Part shown: one piece after another, positions 1-8,883 of the stretch
Numbering within the stretch: the stretch's first letter is position 1
Layout of the letters: every line of letters begins with the position of its first letter
Source of the DNA: Prolixibacteraceae bacterium
GTDB taxonomy: Bacteria > Bacteroidota > Bacteroidia > Bacteroidales > Prolixibacteraceae
DNA length: 64,000 nucleotides
Direction: 5' to 3'
NCBI GenBank assembly: GCA_023228025.1
Contig: JALOCD010000003.1
Coordinates: 1-64,000, forward strand
The notes under the pieces: model-generated
What the model was told of the DNA's origin: nothing
The model's input: the letters and a program-made list of their open reading frames with translations, nothing else
Database searches by the model: none
Made by a program: the position numbers and the translations under genes

Positions 1-1350
1 TTTCCGAAGAAAATTGCCTGATTTCGTAACTTGGCTAGCTTCAGTCAACCTGTCACGTCCTCCGATCCAGCTTTCTACAGTTCGTCCCTTATACACATCG
101 CCAAGACAAGCCACAGTTTCTTTTAGCCGCCAATCCCTGTTATTATAAACATTGGTTGAATCATATCCTGATGTAGGGTCGGTAATAGGCTTCCCGTTAA
201 GCATTGGAAATGCATCAACAAGTTCCATAGTACAATTTGCTGTACCATGGTTCCATGCATCAAAAACAAAACTGTAGGAAACATCTCCTGTTGATGGTGG
301 CGCCTTGAAAAACTTTCGTGTAGTAATTAGCTGTTCCCCGTTGCCCCTGAGATAATAAGCATCCTGGAAATCTTGGCGAAAGCTGTTTCCTGGGTTATGG
401 TAAAGTTTGTAATCGCCTGTGGCTTCACCCTTTACAATAAGGTCATGAGCTGCATCCATGGCTTTCTTCCACCTTTCGGCATCGTATCCACCATGCCATG
501 CCAATTTCTTTTGCGCACCAATCCCGTCAAGATAAGGAGCGCTTGCGTTAAAAAGCGGGCTTGCGTTGAACAGAAGTGCGCGGGCTTTAAGTCCCATCAT
601 ACCTCCCCCTGTCAAACGACCGTCAAAGTTTACAAGGTCAGCGCCTTGATAGGCAAAGGGCAAATCGGCTATTGCCTTGTCGCACAGCTTAACGATCGAG
701 TCGCAGGTAGCCTGAGCGGTAAGCCGCGGTAACTGACCTGCAGATTCAGTAATGCTGTACGCATGATCTATCCAGGGTATCCCCCCGAAATTTCTGAACA
801 TATCGGTGTACATACAAGCAATGATCCCGTAAGCTTCGGCTTTTAACTTTTTCTTATAAGCAGCATCACTATCCGGAACGCGGTCTACGTTCTTTATGAA
901 ATTATAGCAGATTCTAATGGCTGCCCAGCTGTATTCCTGTGTAAAATTATATCTGCTCGAGGCGCCGGGAGGATAGTTGTTGTTCTGTCCTCCCTTACTC
1001 TCCGTGTTCGCATCGTACAACCCACTGTACCAAAGTGCCAATACTCCTCCATCCGGGAGATAGGACTGAATCTCATCAGTAATGGATCCCATATTATCCC
1101 TGCCCATTAAAGCAGTCCAGGGTTTCGTAGAATTTCCATAATTAAAGACAACCAGGCCATAACGCAAATAATCATAAGCGCCCGTTAAATAGCGTTCGGC
1201 ATATTCCATCTTATTAAAGATGGTATCAACAGTTACATCAGTACCTGGCGCTTTGGTCAGAAAATTTTCGCCAAGAGGTAACTTTTTGCATCCGCAAACC
1301 AAAGAAAGCGATGCTGCAATCAATAATATAATTACAATATTAAGTTTCAT
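1..1350 (-). CDS. SusD/RagB-like outer-membrane glycan-binding lipoprotein (3' end outside window)
   Basis: An open frame of 450 codons runs from an ATG at 1350 to the left window edge with no stop, so the C-terminus is missing; SusD proteins are usually 500-600 residues. The N-terminus (MKLNIVIILLI...VCGC) is a lipoprotein signal with the modified cysteine near residue 21. The following sequence has SusD features, including SYLPDGG, a helical TPR-like stretch with AAIRICYNFIKNVDR, and KALLFNASPLFN-type repeats (here KARALLFNASPLFN). SusD lids the SusC barrel at the cell surface and binds oligosaccharide. It starts 17 bp downstream of the SusC stop and is surely co-transcribed with it. I infer it serves the same glycan as the neighbouring enzymes; the ligand cannot be read from sequence. 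Confidence 0.93.
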   Translation of the reverse strand, partial: MKLNIVIILLIAASLSLVCGCKKLPLGENFLTKAPGTDVTVDTIFNKMEYAERYLTGAYDYLRYGLVVFNYGNSTKPWTALMGRDNMGSITDEIQSYLPDGGVLALWYSGLYDANTESKGGQNNNYPPGASSRYNFTQEYSWAAIRICYNFIKNVDRVPDSDAAYKKKLKAEAYGIIACMYTDMFRNFGGIPWIDHAYSITESAGQLPRLTAQATCDSIVKLCDKAIADLPFAYQGADLVNFDGRLTGGGMMGLKARALLFNASPLFNASAPYLDGIGAQKKLAWHGGYDAERWKKAMDAAHDLIVKGEATGDYKLYHNPGNSFRQDFQDAYYLRGNGEQLITTRKFFKAPPSTGDVSYSFVFDAWNHGTANCTMELVDAFPMLNGKPITDPTSGYDSTNVYNNRDWRLKETVACLGDVYKGRTVESWIGGRDRLTEASQVTKSGNFLRK

Positions 1351-1367
1351 GATAGTTGAATATTAGT

Positions 1368-4300
1368 CTATTTAAAGATCAGATTCACTCCAACGTTAAA
1401 GATCCTTATCAAAGGATATTGGATTGCACGCTGCTCAGGATCCATCTGTTCCAATTTGGTCCATGTCAGCAGATTAGATCCGTTGGCATAAACTCTCATG
1501 CTCGACATACCCAATCGCTTTAATGCATTGGGGCTAAAACGGTATCCTATTTCTGCATTTTTCAATCGCAAATACGAGGCATCCCTGATCCATAAGCCTG
1601 AAGTTTTCACATTATTGCTGGCGCCGGTAATTGATATCGCCGGTGCCTGGGCAGTAGCAGCAGTTTCAGGTGTCCATTGCTTATCGACAAACCATTGCAG
1701 CAAAGAGGCATCCTTGGCTTGGCCAAAGACAGTCGCCCATCCATCACTTAAAACTCTTGAAACGTTTGCCACTCCGGTAAACATGAAACTTATATCAAAA
1801 CCCTTATACTCTGCACCACCGGACAAGCTGTAAATAATTTCCGGATAATTCGGGAATCCCACGGGTTTTTGATCAAGGTTGTTAATCTTACCGTCGTTGT
1901 TAAGGTCGTTATATCTTACGTCTCCTGCTCTAGGAATCCAGCTGGCATCAGGAAAATCCTGATAGTGAGCTACATCTTCCGGGGTCCAGAAACCAGAAAA
2001 AGAATAACCAAAGATCCTGCCTACCGATTGGCCCGTCCGGTAAAGATAGGTCTCTTTTTGGGGTATCTCGTCCATAAAGAGTATCTTGTTGCGGGCAAAT
2101 GAGGTATTACCGCCAATATTGTAATTAACCTTACCGATTTTGTCCCTCCATTTCATTTCTACTTCAAAACCGCGGTTTTGGACTTTTCCAAGATTAACTG
2201 CAGGCATAGCTAAACTTAAAATTTCGGGTACCGTATTACGGGCGGTAAGAATATTAGACCTAAGTTCGAAAAAGACATCCGCAGTCAATGAAAGCCTGTT
2301 CTGAAGAAGAGTCGCATCAAAACCATAGTTCTGTTTTACCGCTTTCTCCCAGGTTACATCGGGATTCCCTATTCTCGATTCTTTTGCGATTATTTCATTT
2401 GTACTGATTGTCGTGCCGAAATTGTATCCTTGGCCGCTATTCAGACTATAGCTATCAGGTAAATAAAGAAATCTTCCGATACCTCCGTCATTTCCTACAC
2501 TTCCGTAAGAAGCCCTCAACTTAAAATAATTAAGCAGTGAGCTTTTGTCTTTCAGGAATGATTCCTCTGTCAATATCCAGCCTGCCGAAGCTGAAGGAAA
2601 AAATCCGAAACGTTTCCCCTCGGCAAAATTTTCCGACCCGTTGTATCCAAGGTTGACATCAAACATGTACCTCGATTTGTATTTGTATTCACCCCTTGCC
2701 GCCATTCCCACATAACCTGTCGGGATATCGGCGAATGAACCCGGATAGGGATTTCTGCTCTCGTTGTAAAGCAATAGCCCCCCCACACTATGATCACCGA
2801 AAGTACGGTCATACCGCAAGGAAGTCTCGAGGTACCAGTTTCTCGATTTGCCAGATGATTCACTGTATCCTAGCAATGCGTCTGTTCCTGTTGCCCTGGT
2901 TACTATTGTACTATCACCTACCGCTGTGGGATCAACTGTACATCTAAAAAGAGGTTCATACACAACTTTATCCTTTCTCCTTGTAACGTCCCTGGTCCAG
3001 TTTGCATTGTTAGCATATTTAAACTTCCAAACAAGCCCTTTGGTGACAACATCCAGGTTTTGTTCTATGCCGAGGTCCAGGTTGTTTGTATTTGCATAGA
3101 AACCAGTGTATCCGGATTGATATTGAATGTTGTCAAGTGCATCGAATGTTGCCCCGGGGATGTAAGTTTGTCTGTTGCGATAACGTTTCCCATCGATTAC
3201 AACACCCGCAAATGGAGCAGTTCTGTATAAATCCCAAACAATGTCCTGCTGACGGTATTCATTTGTCCCGCCCATTGTCAGGCTGATCCTTGTCGATTTA
3301 GTCAGGTCCACATCAATATTTGCGCGATAATTATACCGCTTATATTGAAATGGATAAGTGTCAGGATCATTGAAAGTCGTAGTTAAGCCGTCCTGAAAAA
3401 AGTGACCCAGCGAGATGAAATACTTTACAGACTGACTGCCTCCTGATATGCTAATATTTTCCTGATTCTGAGGAGCGGTAGCTTTAAAAATTTTGGTTGC
3501 AAGACTTTCATTCGGGAATATCTCCGGATATTTACCGGTCTTGAATGAATTGATCGCCAAAGGAGAAAACCTCAGAGCTGAAGGCAGTACGCCGGGATCA
3601 TCGTGCAATTGGGCTTTATTCCATTCGGTGGCATAGACATAACTATTTGCTGTCTCCACTAGTTTGGACGGTACCTGAATTCCGTAATTGGCAGAAAAAC
3701 TGATTTTAGGTGCTCCTTCCACGCCCCTTTTGGTCGTGACAATAATGACCCCGTTTGCCCCCCTGATGCCAAAAACTGCAGTTGCGGAAGCATCTTTTAA
3801 TATCGAAATACTCTCAATTTCATTCGGGTCAATGGATTGAAACGATCGTTCCACACCATCCACAAGAGATAAGGCGCCTGATGCTCCTGTATAAGTACCG
3901 ACGCCACGAACATAAACACTTGGATTGCTCTTACCGGGCTGTCCGCTCACTTGGGTAGTAACCACGCCTGTTACGCGACCTGCAAGAGCTGTAGCAACGC
4001 CCTGAGAAGGTGATTTAGCAATTATGTCACCTGAAACTGTGGAAATTGAACCGGTGACAGTAACTTTTTTCTGAGTACCGTAACCTATCACCACTACTTC
4101 ATCCATCCCAACATTCATCTCTTCCATGATCACATTGATTACCGTTTCCCTGGTCAGGACAATTTCCTGAGACTTCATCCCGATGAATGATATGACAAGG
4201 GACTTGGCATCGACCGGCATGGTCAGGATAAATTTGCCTTCCGCATCTGTTACGGTACCCAATGTTGTCCCTTTGACAACAATTGATACGCCAGGCAATG

Positions 4301-4847
4301 GATTTCCCTTGCTGTCCGTTATGGAACCTGATAATTCTTTTTTTGAAACCTGGGGTTCCGGAAATTTTGAGAAAACCGCGTCAGAATTCTCTTTTTTTGC
4401 GATAACAATTTGCCTGTCGAAGATTTTAAAGGTATTGTCAGAGGTTTCAAATACCTTTTTAAGTATCTCTTCAACCGTTTCGTTATTTGCAATAACTGAT
4501 ACTTCCTGGTTGAGGTCGAGGATGTTGTCGTAGTAAATAAAAATGAATTCACTGCTACCTTCGATTTTATCGAAAAGTTGTTTGACCGTAACATGCTCAA
4601 GATTCAGTACGAATTTTGTTTGTTGCGAGTAGCTGGTTTTGGCAGTTGCTGTTGCTAATGAAATTAATAGTAGCAGCGTAATTAGTTTCATAACTAGCAG
4701 GATTTTTTTTAGGTTCCGGGAATAAGGAACCAATAACCCGAAATTTTGCATAAATTTGTTTGGTTTTAATTTGCTTAATGTTTTTCGAATTGGCGTTAAA
4801 ACTTCAGACAGGTTATAGTGCAATATAGCCTGTCTTCTTTTTGTCAT
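1368..4847 (-). CDS. SusC/RagA-family TonB-dependent outer-membrane transporter with STN signalling domain
   Basis: The product is 1159 residues, typical for SusC. A hydrophobic signal segment (MKLITLLLLISLATA) starts near residue 53, so the true start may be the ATG near 4691 or 4751; the first in-frame ATG is used here. After the signal come an STN domain (about residues 75-130), a carboxypeptidase-regulatory-like domain (about 172-250, SGSITDSKGNPLPGVSIVVK), a plug with VVVIGYGTQKK, and a 22-strand barrel ending in NVGVNLIFK. An STN domain marks transporters that signal through FecR to an ECF sigma factor, which fits the gene order sigma, FecR, SusC, SusD. It imports oligosaccharide using TonB energy. 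The gap to FecR is 62 bp. Confidence 0.96.
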   Translation of the reverse strand: MTKRRQAILHYNLSEVLTPIRKTLSKLKPNKFMQNFGLLVPYSRNLKKILLVMKLITLLLLISLATATAKTSYSQQTKFVLNLEHVTVKQLFDKIEGSSEFIFIYYDNILDLNQEVSVIANNETVEEILKKVFETSDNTFKIFDRQIVIAKKENSDAVFSKFPEPQVSKKELSGSITDSKGNPLPGVSIVVKGTTLGTVTDAEGKFILTMPVDAKSLVISFIGMKSQEIVLTRETVINVIMEEMNVGMDEVVVIGYGTQKKVTVTGSISTVSGDIIAKSPSQGVATALAGRVTGVVTTQVSGQPGKSNPSVYVRGVGTYTGASGALSLVDGVERSFQSIDPNEIESISILKDASATAVFGIRGANGVIIVTTKRGVEGAPKISFSANYGIQVPSKLVETANSYVYATEWNKAQLHDDPGVLPSALRFSPLAINSFKTGKYPEIFPNESLATKIFKATAPQNQENISISGGSQSVKYFISLGHFFQDGLTTTFNDPDTYPFQYKRYNYRANIDVDLTKSTRISLTMGGTNEYRQQDIVWDLYRTAPFAGVVIDGKRYRNRQTYIPGATFDALDNIQYQSGYTGFYANTNNLDLGIEQNLDVVTKGLVWKFKYANNANWTRDVTRRKDKVVYEPLFRCTVDPTAVGDSTIVTRATGTDALLGYSESSGKSRNWYLETSLRYDRTFGDHSVGGLLLYNESRNPYPGSFADIPTGYVGMAARGEYKYKSRYMFDVNLGYNGSENFAEGKRFGFFPSASAGWILTEESFLKDKSSLLNYFKLRASYGSVGNDGGIGRFLYLPDSYSLNSGQGYNFGTTISTNEIIAKESRIGNPDVTWEKAVKQNYGFDATLLQNRLSLTADVFFELRSNILTARNTVPEILSLAMPAVNLGKVQNRGFEVEMKWRDKIGKVNYNIGGNTSFARNKILFMDEIPQKETYLYRTGQSVGRIFGYSFSGFWTPEDVAHYQDFPDASWIPRAGDVRYNDLNNDGKINNLDQKPVGFPNYPEIIYSLSGGAEYKGFDISFMFTGVANVSRVLSDGWATVFGQAKDASLLQWFVDKQWTPETAATAQAPAISITGASNNVKTSGLWIRDASYLRLKNAEIGYRFSPNALKRLGMSSMRVYANGSNLLTWTKLEQMDPEQRAIQYPLIRIFNVGVNLIFK

Positions 4848-4909
4848 TTTAGTTAATTCATGGGCAACTCAATTGATTAGTACTTAATTTACATTTAGTC
4901 TGGTCTTAT

Positions 4910-6106
4910 TTATTTCTCTCTGATAATGAGGGTGATCTGGTTCTCTGAAATTGTATAATTTATTGGTGCGGTCGAACAAATTACTTTTAATACATCTTCG
5001 CAGTTGGACTTTAAATCGAGTTTGCCTGTAAGCGTCATATCATTGAATTTAGGGTCAAAAACATCAATCCTGACATCATAGTATCTGGATAGTTTGGTGC
5101 ATATGGAGGTCAGTTTCTCCTTCTCGCACAACATCCATCCATCAATCCACGACACATACTCCATAACATTTACATGACTGATTGTGGGTTCATGGGTTGA
5201 TTTATGGTAACTCAGCAGTTGATTGGGTTTCAGTATCATTTTTTCATTTCCGGAAGTTGCCTCCACACTCCCTTCAACCAAAACGACTGAAATAGTGGCA
5301 TCCTCTTTGTATGCCGACAGGTCGAATTTTGTCCCCAAAACCCTTATCTTCATTTGATCTGTTACAACATAAAATGGCCTTGAAGCATCGTGAGCAACCT
5401 CAAGCATTCCTTCCCCCTCTATAAAAATCTCTCTTTTGTCTTTTTTAAATACTACAGGGTAAATAGCACGACTGCCGGAATTTAACCACAACTTAGTTCC
5501 ATCCGCCAGTTCAATTTTTGATTTTTTACCAAACGGAACTACAAGCTGATTCATTTTCTCGATTGTAGAATTTTGCTCAACTGACTCTTTTTGAACCTGT
5601 TTCCCTGAATTTGTTGTCAGTAAACCATCTTTACTGTACTTTAAATCAACCTCTTTGGTTGAAAACGTCTCTTTGGATTGATCTGCAAGGATCAACATTA
5701 TATCCTTCCCAGGCTTAGGTTTACCTACAACTGAATGGTAATTGATTTCATTGATATCCGTGGATTTGTGAACAGACAAGAACCAGCCTGAGAGGCCGAT
5801 TACTAATAGTATACTGGCGGCAACAGACCACCTTCTTATACTTATTATCTTTCTTTCTCTGAATTTTACAGATTCATTGATCTTACTCCACAAGATATTG
5901 ACCTCTACTTCGTCAAGTGGCTTTTCTTTGGGAACTATGTCGATAATCAGTTGTTTAGCAAGTTTGATCCTGCCTATTTCCAAAGGTTTCTCGGCAATAT
6001 AGTTTTCCCAATACTGATTCAACTCATCAGTAGGCCTTAATACCCATTCTACAAACTCAGATTGATGAATAAAATCAGTCGATGGTTTTTCCTGTGAATC
6101 CTTCAT
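4910..6106 (-). CDS. FecR-family anti-sigma factor
   Basis: The protein has 398 residues. It has a cytoplasmic N-terminal part, one membrane helix at about residues 94-112 (VAASILLVIGLSGWFLSV), and a periplasmic FecR domain with the hallmark stretch LVVPFGKKSKIELADGTKLWLNSGS and a later VLGTKFDLSAY motif. A DUF4974-like C-terminal domain ends in ENQITLIIREK. FecR receives the signal from the STN domain of the SusC partner and holds or releases the sigma factor encoded upstream. It lies between the sigma gene (gap 201 bp, filled by a repeat) and the SusC gene (gap 62 bp). The pairing is inferred from order. Confidence 0.94.
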   Translation of the reverse strand: MKDSQEKPSTDFIHQSEFVEWVLRPTDELNQYWENYIAEKPLEIGRIKLAKQLIIDIVPKEKPLDEVEVNILWSKINESVKFRERKIISIRRWSVAASILLVIGLSGWFLSVHKSTDINEINYHSVVGKPKPGKDIMLILADQSKETFSTKEVDLKYSKDGLLTTNSGKQVQKESVEQNSTIEKMNQLVVPFGKKSKIELADGTKLWLNSGSRAIYPVVFKKDKREIFIEGEGMLEVAHDASRPFYVVTDQMKIRVLGTKFDLSAYKEDATISVVLVEGSVEATSGNEKMILKPNQLLSYHKSTHEPTISHVNVMEYVSWIDGWMLCEKEKLTSICTKLSRYYDVRIDVFDPKFNDMTLTGKLDLKSNCEDVLKVICSTAPINYTISENQITLIIREK

Positions 6107-6197
6107 AAGAGTACATTTTTCTTATAAGGAGGAAATCCTGATTTTGTACTCAACTAATCAGAAATATTTTTGCAGCCGTTTCCCAAATAACAAAAGT

Positions 6198-6337
6198 GAG
6201 ACTGCTCCGAAAAGTCTGAGTTCATTGATTTTCAACTTCTTTACCCCTGACCCCTAAAGGGGAACTCGTTGAAAATCAATGAACTCTTAAAGTCCCCTTC
6301 AGGGGATTTAGGGGTTTTTGACTTTTCGGAGTAGACT
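6198..6337. repeat. MITE-like nested inverted repeat at the 3' end of the sigma gene
   Basis: Terminal arms at 6198-6216 and 6320-6338 match inversely at 17 of 19 positions. Inside them, 6218-6236 and 6268-6286 form a perfect 19-bp inverted repeat, and two small CCCC-N4-GGGG palindromes lie at 6251-6262 and 6294-6305. The heptamer CAAAAGT occurs directly on both sides (6191-6197 and 6338-6344), resembling a target-site duplication. No transposase is encoded. The element overlaps the last nine or ten codons of the upstream ECF sigma gene and separates it from FecR. The transcript could fold into a long hairpin. It may be a non-autonomous element or a dispersed intergenic repeat; only one copy is in this window. 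Confidence 0.75.
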
Positions 6338-6910
6338 CAAAAGTAAAACGATTTCTTTCGGAAAGCTCTCCCGCAATTTCTCCAAACCCCTAAAAATCAG
6401 GTTTCGTGCCGACTGGTAATTCATTTTCATCAAACTGCTGATCTCTTCGTAACTCAGATTCGAAACATATTTGAGATATATTGCTTCCTTCTGTCTGGGA
6501 CTCAAGGTAGACATGGCTAACTCCAAATGCCTTGTCCTGTTTCTAGTGTTTTCATCTTCAATAATTTCATCTTCATTTGAGAGTGCATATTGAAAAGGGA
6601 TTTTATCTGATTCCAGATGCCGGTAAATTTCACTTTTGTGAAGTGATCTAATAATTTTGCGTTTCAACGATTTGAACAGGTACAATCTGATGTTATTGGT
6701 TGATCCAATAGTTAACCTGTATTTCATAAGGTCCACAAAAATATCCTGGATACAGTCCTTTATGAGCGCTTCATCGTGTGTGAAATTACATCCATACTTA
6801 AAGAGTGTCTGGACATGACTTTTATAAATCAAACGAAAAGCATCTTCATCGCCATGAATGAATTTATTCCAAAGTAAAGTATCTGATATTATCTGGTTAT
6901 TCTCGCCCAT
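6308..6910 (-). CDS. ECF RNA polymerase sigma factor (FecI-like, Bacteroidetes expansion type)
   Basis: The protein has 200 residues, with a sigma-70 region 2 (FRLIYKSHVQTLFKYGCNFT, then DCIQDIFVDLM) and a region 4 helix-turn-helix (MSTLSPRQKEAIYLKYVSNL SYEEISSLMKMNYQSARN). It is the first gene of the sigma-FecR-SusC-SusD unit and is expected to direct transcription of that unit when FecR is signalled by the transporter. The final residues SLLRKVKNP and the stop codon are read from a MITE-like repeat, so the C-terminus was probably altered by insertion. Region 4 is upstream of the altered part, so function is likely kept. A TATATTTG element lies about 115 bp upstream of the start. Confidence 0.93.
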   Translation of the reverse strand: MGENNQIISDTLLWNKFIHGDEDAFRLIYKSHVQTLFKYGCNFTHDEALIKDCIQDIFVDLMKYRLTIGSTNNIRLYLFKSLKRKIIRSLHKSEIYRHLESDKIPFQYALSNEDEIIEDENTRNRTRHLELAMSTLSPRQKEAIYLKYVSNLSYEEISSLMKMNYQSARNLIFRGLEKLRESFPKEIVLLLSLLRKVKNP

Positions 6911-7024
6911 TGGAGCATTTCATCTGTCAATAATTTATTTTTATTTGCCAGATGGAACTCGCCTAAGCAGTCGTGCTCTTGTGTAAGTTATTCCTTATGG
7001 CTCGTTTCATTGTACAAACAATGC

Positions 7025-7032
7025 CAAATATA
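7025..7032 (-). promoter_or_regulatory. Putative Bacteroidota -7 promoter element for the first ECF sigma gene
   Basis: On the minus strand the sequence is TATATTTG, an exact match to the TAnnTTTG -7 consensus. No clear TTG lies at the expected -33 spacing. It would give a leader of about 108 nt before the ATG at 6910. The 6911-7107 gap shows nothing else of note. Confidence 0.45.
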
Positions 7033-7107
7033 TAATTTAAAACCGTTTATTCGCGCAGGATGAAATTTTACTCCAATTACAAGTATCTTCTGACAGGTAA
7101 ATGTCCA

Positions 7108-8856
7108 TTACTCCATCGTCGCTTTTCTGTTTGAACTGTTAACACTTCCACCTTTACCATTAATGATGCTCTTTACAATACTTTCCTTATTTCCGTTTAG
7201 CCAAAAAATGACTTTATGGTAAAACCCATTTTCTACTGCTGGTGGAGTTTCAATCGCCTGATCAACAATTACCGGGGCGTCGTAAAATACATTATAAATA
7301 CCTACACCCCAAGCCTGGTGGGTTTTTACATTGTTGGCAACTTTGTACGATGCATATCCATTGGTTTCGCCGTGTTTCCAGGCATCAACAGTTGGCGGGT
7401 CATATGGCATTTCGCTTTGGTAAAAAAAAACCCGGCCCTTATCTCCATTCCATAGTGTTTGATATTCCTGAAAATGCTCGTTGAACAAACCATAAACAGT
7501 AATGTTGTCGCCATTTACGATCAAGCCATTGGCACATTTGTTTTTGTCCCAGCCAACACCATCACCGTGGTCGGCCCTCCAAAGCCAAACATGATCAACA
7601 CAAACATTATTACTGTTGATAACCAGACAACGAGTGGCGGATCCTTCATGAGGACCTCCAACCCTGAAAAACAGATCAAATAAATAGGTGGGATTTGCTG
7701 CATGGTTCTTTTTCGATCTTGGGTTTCCAACCTGCATAAGTGTCTCGGAAGGGATAAGAGCTGCATCAATCAGCAAACCAGCTATTGTTACACCATTAAC
7801 ATCGAAAACTTCAATCACTTTATTCCCTTTTTCAGGAACGAGCGTTGCCATTCCAATTCCCATCATAACTGTTCCGGGCAGCATAATCTTAAGGCTCTCG
7901 CTTAATGAATAAATCCCCGGTGTAAAAAGAATGTGCTTCCCTTTTTTTAAAGCTTTGTTAATCGATGCGGCATTATCTACATCAGGTTTAGCAACATAAA
8001 AATCATCAATCGAAATTGCCTTTTCGTTATTGTTCCGATTGTCCCAGTCAACGCCAATTGAATTCTTCTTTAATGCTGGAATTTTTAAAACAAATTTTCC
8101 TCCTGAAAAGGTCCAGAATGGTTTTTCGCGCACTTCAGGGGTTTCTTTAATGGTGGTAACAGGTTTTTCGGGCCAATTCTCTTTCGGGGCATTGGAAACG
8201 CCGATATACACCATGTTCCAAACTCCGCCGTCCCATTTTTTAAAAACTGAATTTCTGGTTAACCATTGTTGTTGCGAACCGGAAAATACCGTACCTTCAA
8301 TTTTACAATCGGCCATGAAACCTCCGCTGGAAGCCCCTTCAAACAATTTCAAATTTCCTTTTACATACACACGGCGCAAGGGAGCAGCTTGCGAAACAGC
8401 CCAGGTATTGGTCGAATCAATGGCAGGAACTATTGTTAAGTTTTCTGCTGTCCGCCAAAAATTACATAGCACATGACCTTTCGATGCATTAGACCTGACA
8501 GCACCAACAATCACCACATCTTCAGGAGAATTTCCCAAACCCATAATGTGCATGTAATAGCCAACCCTGACATCTAATTTGTAGGTTCCGGGTTTAAATA
8601 GCAGCGCATATCTGTTATTGGAAAACTCATTAGTTGGATAGACTTGACCAGCATAAATGGAGTCGATCAATGTTTGAACTTCATGCATATCCATGGCAGG
8701 ATCGAACACAAATACATTTTTGCCCAGCAAAGTTTGATTGTACTTAAATGCTATTGACTTTATGCTTTCGGACAATGGTATAGTGGTTTGCGAAAATCCA
8801 AACAGTACTCCAAATAAAAAGAACAACAGATTGGTAAAAAAAAATACTACTCTCAT
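7108..8856 (-). CDS. Secreted right-handed beta-helix protein, carbohydrate-active-like, function unknown
   Basis: The product has 582 residues with a signal peptide (MRVVFFFTNLLFFLFGVLFGFSQ). The body resembles a parallel beta-helix family often mislabelled adenylyl cyclase or coagulation factor 5/8 domain protein. Recognisable family segments are FDPAMDMHEVQTLIDSIYA near the N-terminus, YALLFKPGTYKLDV, VNFWRTAENLT-like (here CNFWRTAENLTI), SQQQWLTRNS, FRVGGPHEGSA and VWLWRADHGDG. It has no obvious adenylyl cyclase motif. It starts 27 bp downstream of the GH106 fusion gene, so it is in the same operon and probably acts in the periplasm or at the surface on the same glycan. A lyase or glycosidase role is possible, but the catalytic residues are not known to me. 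Confidence 0.75.
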   Translation of the reverse strand: MRVVFFFTNLLFFLFGVLFGFSQTTIPLSESIKSIAFKYNQTLLGKNVFVFDPAMDMHEVQTLIDSIYAGQVYPTNEFSNNRYALLFKPGTYKLDVRVGYYMHIMGLGNSPEDVVIVGAVRSNASKGHVLCNFWRTAENLTIVPAIDSTNTWAVSQAAPLRRVYVKGNLKLFEGASSGGFMADCKIEGTVFSGSQQQWLTRNSVFKKWDGGVWNMVYIGVSNAPKENWPEKPVTTIKETPEVREKPFWTFSGGKFVLKIPALKKNSIGVDWDNRNNNEKAISIDDFYVAKPDVDNAASINKALKKGKHILFTPGIYSLSESLKIMLPGTVMMGIGMATLVPEKGNKVIEVFDVNGVTIAGLLIDAALIPSETLMQVGNPRSKKNHAANPTYLFDLFFRVGGPHEGSATRCLVINSNNVCVDHVWLWRADHGDGVGWDKNKCANGLIVNGDNITVYGLFNEHFQEYQTLWNGDKGRVFFYQSEMPYDPPTVDAWKHGETNGYASYKVANNVKTHQAWGVGIYNVFYDAPVIVDQAIETPPAVENGFYHKVIFWLNGNKESIVKSIINGKGGSVNSSNRKATME

Positions 8857-8883
8857 TTGATAAATAATTAAATGACCCAGGTT

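Noticed and set aside
7108..8856. Adenylyl cyclase as the product name
   Set aside because: No cyclase motif is present; the secreted beta-helix character and locus argue against it.
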